Assembly (NCBI GenBank): GCA_041447175.1
Contig: CP166960.1
Location: 1,876,519-1,940,518 of the forward strand
Source of the DNA: Candidatus Bathyarchaeia archaeon
Lineage (GTDB): Archaea; Thermoproteota; Bathyarchaeia; Bathyarchaeales; Bathycorpusculaceae
Reading direction: 5' to 3'
Length of the DNA: 64,000 nt
Positions 61,385 to 64,000 of this stretch are shown here, in pieces (the first letter of the stretch is position 1; every line of letters starts with the position of its first letter). A program made the translations under genes and the position numbers. The notes below the pieces were generated by a model that was not told where the DNA came from, did not search any database, and saw nothing but the letters and a program-made list of their open reading frames with translations.

Positions 61385-61810
61385 CTGGGAAAGCTCCAGC
61401 AACTCAAAACCCGTCTGCTTATCCATCACGCGTTTTGCCTCAGCGTCGGCAAGCTCCAACACGATGACTTCGCCGATTGTCCACACATCAATGCCCCTGC
61501 GGACGCATCCTGTGATGACTTTTTCGCCTCTGCCAAAGCTGGCGTGCATGTGCAGTTTAGGTTCGCCTGCCTCGTTGCGGAACAGGGTGCCTACGCCTAC
61601 GACTTCACTGACCCCTGAAAGAAGCGTCACAACAGGCTCTATGGGTAGGGCGTAGCCGTCTTTGGGTCCCACCACAACGCGTCCCTGCTCTTTGATGCCG
61701 CCGACCAAGAAGCACAGGGCGCTGGTTAGGTTCTGCTGTTTGGCGAATTGTTCCAGCACATCTGGGATGTGGTCGTTGTCGTGTAATCGGAGTATGAATA
61801 TTCTGCCCAT
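61367..61810 (-). CDS. PPC-domain (DUF296) protein
   Basis: A 147-residue single PPC/DUF296 domain: MGRIFILRLHDNDHIPDVLEQF, SALCFLVGGIKEQGRVVV, LSGVSEVVGVGTLFR, KLHMHASFGRGEKVITG. The HMHASFGRG loop is the conserved metal or ligand site. The ATG at 61810 is preferred, as a TATA-like CTAAATACG lies 20-30 bases upstream. In plants the domain accompanies AT-hooks; in prokaryotes its role is unclear. Confidence 0.85.
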   Translation of the reverse strand: MGRIFILRLHDNDHIPDVLEQFAKQQNLTSALCFLVGGIKEQGRVVVGPKDGYALPIEPVVTLLSGVSEVVGVGTLFRNEAGEPKLHMHASFGRGEKVITGCVRRGIDVWTIGEVIVLELADAEAKRVMDKQTGFELLELSQSTQES

Positions 61811-61953
61811 TTTGGCTTGTGTAAACTGCACGTATTTAGCCTCAACCCTAAGTGCGGGGTGGGAAATAAAAAAGGTTTTCAGAAAGAAAAGAAACAGACA
61901 TAAAACTACCTAAAACTCAAGAAGGTTCACGGGGAGCCTGCTGTTACTGCTGT

Positions 61954-62112
61954 TTAGAGCCTGTAAAGGTATAAGGGTTCTTCTGCTTGTTGCTTCTTTT
62001 TCTCCGCAGATTTTCTGCGGGACGCGCTGTCTTTTTCGTCAGCATCGCCGGGAATCAGTTGAGCACATCTTGAAGTGCAAACGTCAACTTCTGATTCTGA
62101 TTCTTGCGCCAA
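61954..62112 (-). CDS. Small charged protein (52 residues) with strong Shine-Dalgarno
   Basis: TTG start at 62112, preceded eight bases upstream by GGAGG. The protein begins MAQESESEVDVCTSRCAQLI, has a Lys/Arg/Ser-rich middle (KDSASRRKSAEKKK), and ends EEPLYLYRL. It has two Cys (CTSRC). No family is recognised, but frame, ribosome site and composition suggest a real gene. Confidence 0.45.
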   Translation of the reverse strand: MAQESESEVDVCTSRCAQLIPGDADEKDSASRRKSAEKKKQQAEEPLYLYRL

Positions 62113-62227
62113 TTATTCATCCTCCAATTTTTCTAAGGAACAAATCGGTTAATAAATTCAGCTAATAAAGGTTTCGCACGTCTTGTTCAACTATGCACAA
62201 CACATAACACAAGAAACAGGACAGCCG

Positions 62228-62821
62228 TTAGCGGAAACGGTCGTTCTTCCAAACATCCGCCGAGTCACTGTAGCCACGGCGCTCCCAAAACCCCAACTCT
62301 TTGCCCCGCGTAAACCGCACACGAACCACCCACAAGGCGCTCTTGTACGCGTACTTGCCGGGCACTATGAGACGCACAGGAAAACCCAGCCCCTCCTCAA
62401 GCAGTTCGCCGTCAAGCTTGTAAGCCAAAACCACATCCGCGGCAGCAAGTTCTCCACGATAAAGCGAAGTGGTGTAGGCGTCGGCGCACTCAAAAGTTAC
62501 CGCTTTAGCCGCCTCTTTTGGTTTAACCAGCTGCTCAATTTCACTAAATCGCACGCCCTCCCAGTGGCAGTCCCGCACGCTCCAGCCTTCCACGCAGTGA
62601 AAATCACTCACCGAAGCCACCGACGGCAACGCAGCAAACTCTGCCCAAGTCAGCTTTGCAGGTTTCTCCACTTCCCCGTCAATGACTAACGTGTATGTTT
62701 CTTGTTTCAGGTGAGGGTTATCTGAAGTTATCCCCGGATGGTCAATCCCCCACCGCAAAATCCGCTTGGTCTCCGACTGGCCCGGAGGAAGAATTTTCTG
62801 GCTTGCTTTTTGAGAAAACAA
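62228..62821 (-). CDS. YedY/sulfite-oxidase-like molybdopterin oxidoreductase
   Basis: A 197-residue molybdenum-cofactor-binding domain of the sulfite oxidase superfamily. It has the Mo-binding Cys in SDFHCVEGWS, GVRFSEIEQLV, and a C-terminal LIVPGKYAYKSALWVVRVRF. It is shorter than sulfite oxidase and lacks the dimer domain, similar to YedY/MsrP. No Tat signal peptide is seen. The substrate is unknown; family members reduce sulfoxides or oxidise small molecules. Confidence 0.88.
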   Translation of the reverse strand: MFSQKASQKILPPGQSETKRILRWGIDHPGITSDNPHLKQETYTLVIDGEVEKPAKLTWAEFAALPSVASVSDFHCVEGWSVRDCHWEGVRFSEIEQLVKPKEAAKAVTFECADAYTTSLYRGELAAADVVLAYKLDGELLEEGLGFPVRLIVPGKYAYKSALWVVRVRFTRGKELGFWERRGYSDSADVWKNDRFR

Positions 62822-62933
62822 AAGAAACCCTACTAAAACAGGGTGCTAAGGGAAAATAAAGGTTGCTGGCTAACTCATTTTTCTATTCGCGCCAAAGTTG
62901 AGCAGACATTGATTCTGGACAGTTGTACGTTTT

Positions 62934-64000
62934 TTATGGCTGAAAGAAGCTTGTTAACTGCTGCTGCCGCCGCTCCTCCTTGCTTAAATGCGCAACCCGC
63001 ACGCCAACCCGCCTAATTTCTAACTCGGTCTCGTTAAGGAGCCTTTCGAAGAGTTCCCGCGCGGCTATTTGGAGGGTTTCTTTGTCTTTAGCGGGTTTCT
63101 CCAGCGTTTTAGAGCGGCTCTTTGCGCTTAAATCCGTCATGATGGCGACAACGCCGACCAAGCGGTAGCTCAGCTTCTTCTGGGTGAACTCCGCGTAAAC
63201 CTCCTCGATTTGCGTGCCTATCTTCTGCATGAGAAACTCCAAGTCGCGGCTATCCTCCTTGAGGGTGCCCATCCTGCCGATGGATTCCGCTTCCCCTGCC
63301 TCTTGCACAGGGTCATTGTCCACGCCGTTGGCTGCGTTGTGGAAGTACACGCCCAAAGTTTTGCCGAAAACCTCCACCAACCGTTGCACATCAAACCCTG
63401 CAAGGTCGCCGACGGTTTTGATGCCCAAATCCGACATTTTGGCAACGGTTTTCTTGCCCACACCCAACAACGCGTCTACAGGCATCGGCGAAAGAAATCC
63501 TTCCACCTTTTCAGGCTCGACAACGGTGACGCCGTCGGGTTTATGACTGTCGGAAGCAATTTTTGCGACGAGCTTGTTGGGGGCAATTCCGACAGAGAAA
63601 GTAACGCCCACCTCCTGTTTAACGGCGGCTTTCATCTGCTGAACCAGCCCCTCTGCCGTCGTATAGCTGCCTTTTGCTTTCTCGGTGACATCGAGGTAGG
63701 CTTCGTCGATGCCTGCCTGCTCTAAAACGTCGGAGTATTCCCGAAGAATCGCCATTATTTTGTCGGAAATCTGCTGGTAATAATCGTAGTCCACGGGCAG
63801 AAAAACCGCGTCAACACCTTCAAGGCGTTTTTTCGCCAAAAACAAGGGTATGCCTGACTTTACGTCGTATTTACGTGCCAAGTAGTTACTAGTGCTGACG
63901 GCGCCGCTGGTTTCGGTTCGCCCACTGTACATGCCCACCACCACAGGTTTGCCTTTGAGGGCGGGGTTGCGTAGCTCTTCACATTGGGCAAAAAAGTAGT
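62934..64000 (-). CDS. dinB: DNA polymerase IV (Y-family), N-terminus beyond the window
   Basis: At least 355 residues of a Y-family translesion polymerase. The frame continues past the right edge, so the first residues are missing, but YFFAQCEELRNP, KGKPVVVG and YSGR in the palm are inside. Catalytic residues lie in the DEAYLDVT motif. FSVGIAPNKLVAKIASDSHKPDG and VGKKTVAKM (helix-hairpin-helix) follow. The C-terminus ends QQQLTSFFQP, a textbook PCNA-binding PIP box (QxxLxxFF). Confidence 0.94.
   Translation of the reverse strand, partial: YFFAQCEELRNPALKGKPVVVGMYSGRTETSGAVSTSNYLARKYDVKSGIPLFLAKKRLEGVDAVFLPVDYDYYQQISDKIMAILREYSDVLEQAGIDEAYLDVTEKAKGSYTTAEGLVQQMKAAVKQEVGVTFSVGIAPNKLVAKIASDSHKPDGVTVVEPEKVEGFLSPMPVDALLGVGKKTVAKMSDLGIKTVGDLAGFDVQRLVEVFGKTLGVYFHNAANGVDNDPVQEAGEAESIGRMGTLKEDSRDLEFLMQKIGTQIEEVYAEFTQKKLSYRLVGVVAIMTDLSAKSRSKTLEKPAKDKETLQIAARELFERLLNETELEIRRVGVRVAHLSKEERRQQQLTSFFQP

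Noticed and set aside
1-64000. CRISPR array, rRNA or transposase
   Set aside because: No repeat-spacer pattern, rRNA-like core or transposase motif was found on either strand.

Overview
The window is archaeal and most likely from a Bathyarchaeia-like member of the TACK group. That placement is an inference: it carries an archaeal family B DNA polymerase, TFB, aIF1, RadB, CDP-archaeol synthase, AglB, an archaeal Clp1-type kinase, an archaeal HMG-CoA synthase, tetrahydromethanopterin (H4MPT) cofactor genes and many short TATA-box promoters with leaderless or TTG starts. No rRNA, CRISPR array or insertion sequence is visible. One tRNA (Gln, TTG) is present.

Layout. 1-8.9 kb: a partial gene, a decayed surface-protein gene, a NapH-like Fe-S membrane protein with a secreted partner, an RNA m5C methyltransferase, an SDR and a secreted alkaline phosphatase. 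9-16 kb: DNA polymerase B, a two-part beta-helix surface protein, and a queC-queT pair (7-deazaguanine synthesis and transport) behind a structured leader. 16-20 kb: N-glycosylation genes (GlcNAc-1-P transferase-like protein and AglB) and a methyltransferase. 20-30 kb: topoisomerase IA, a wrecked VapBC module, an Ost3/Ost6-like membrane protein, carS-radB, a RuvC-like protein with a Clp1 kinase, an XPD-like helicase with endonuclease III, and another wrecked gene. 30-37 kb: glutamate dehydrogenase, then two ECF S-component genes flanking three H4MPT-biosynthesis genes (DUF447, beta-RFAP synthase, DHPS-like). The two S-component genes share a palindromic operator. 37-44 kb: a tandem ferritin-like protein, a membrane-anchored regulator, an orphan pair of contractile-injection-system genes (tail tube and a broken hub/tube-cap gene), a Cys-rich mini-protein, a 2-oxoacid:ferredoxin oxidoreductase, and TRAM and OB-fold proteins. 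44-54 kb: a DUF35-HMG-CoA synthase fusion beside a thiolase that has lost its catalytic residues, nicotinate phosphoribosyltransferase, aIF1, TFB, the tRNA and an aldo-keto reductase. 54-64 kb: membrane and surface proteins, a SelB-like pseudo-GTPase, a GT39-type glycosyltransferase, a PPC-domain protein, a YedY-like molybdoenzyme and the C-terminal part of DNA polymerase IV.

How the genes fit together: the 2-oxoacid:ferredoxin oxidoreductase, H4MPT genes and glutamate dehydrogenase suit an anaerobic, ferredoxin-based heterotroph or acetogen-like archaeon with C1 metabolism. AglH-like, AglB and the Ost3/6-like protein would serve N-glycosylation of the many secreted Thr/Pro-rich proteins. Four loci (416-882, 22700-23356, 29817-30171, 39087-39868) carry several frameshifts or stops each while neighbouring long genes are intact, which points to real decay rather than general sequence error.

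The observations I rate highest are the orphan injection-system tube/hub pair, the active-site-less thiolase next to the DUF35-HMGS fusion, the shared operator of the two ECF genes, and the queC leader, whose 5' hairpin holds an anti-Shine-Dalgarno.
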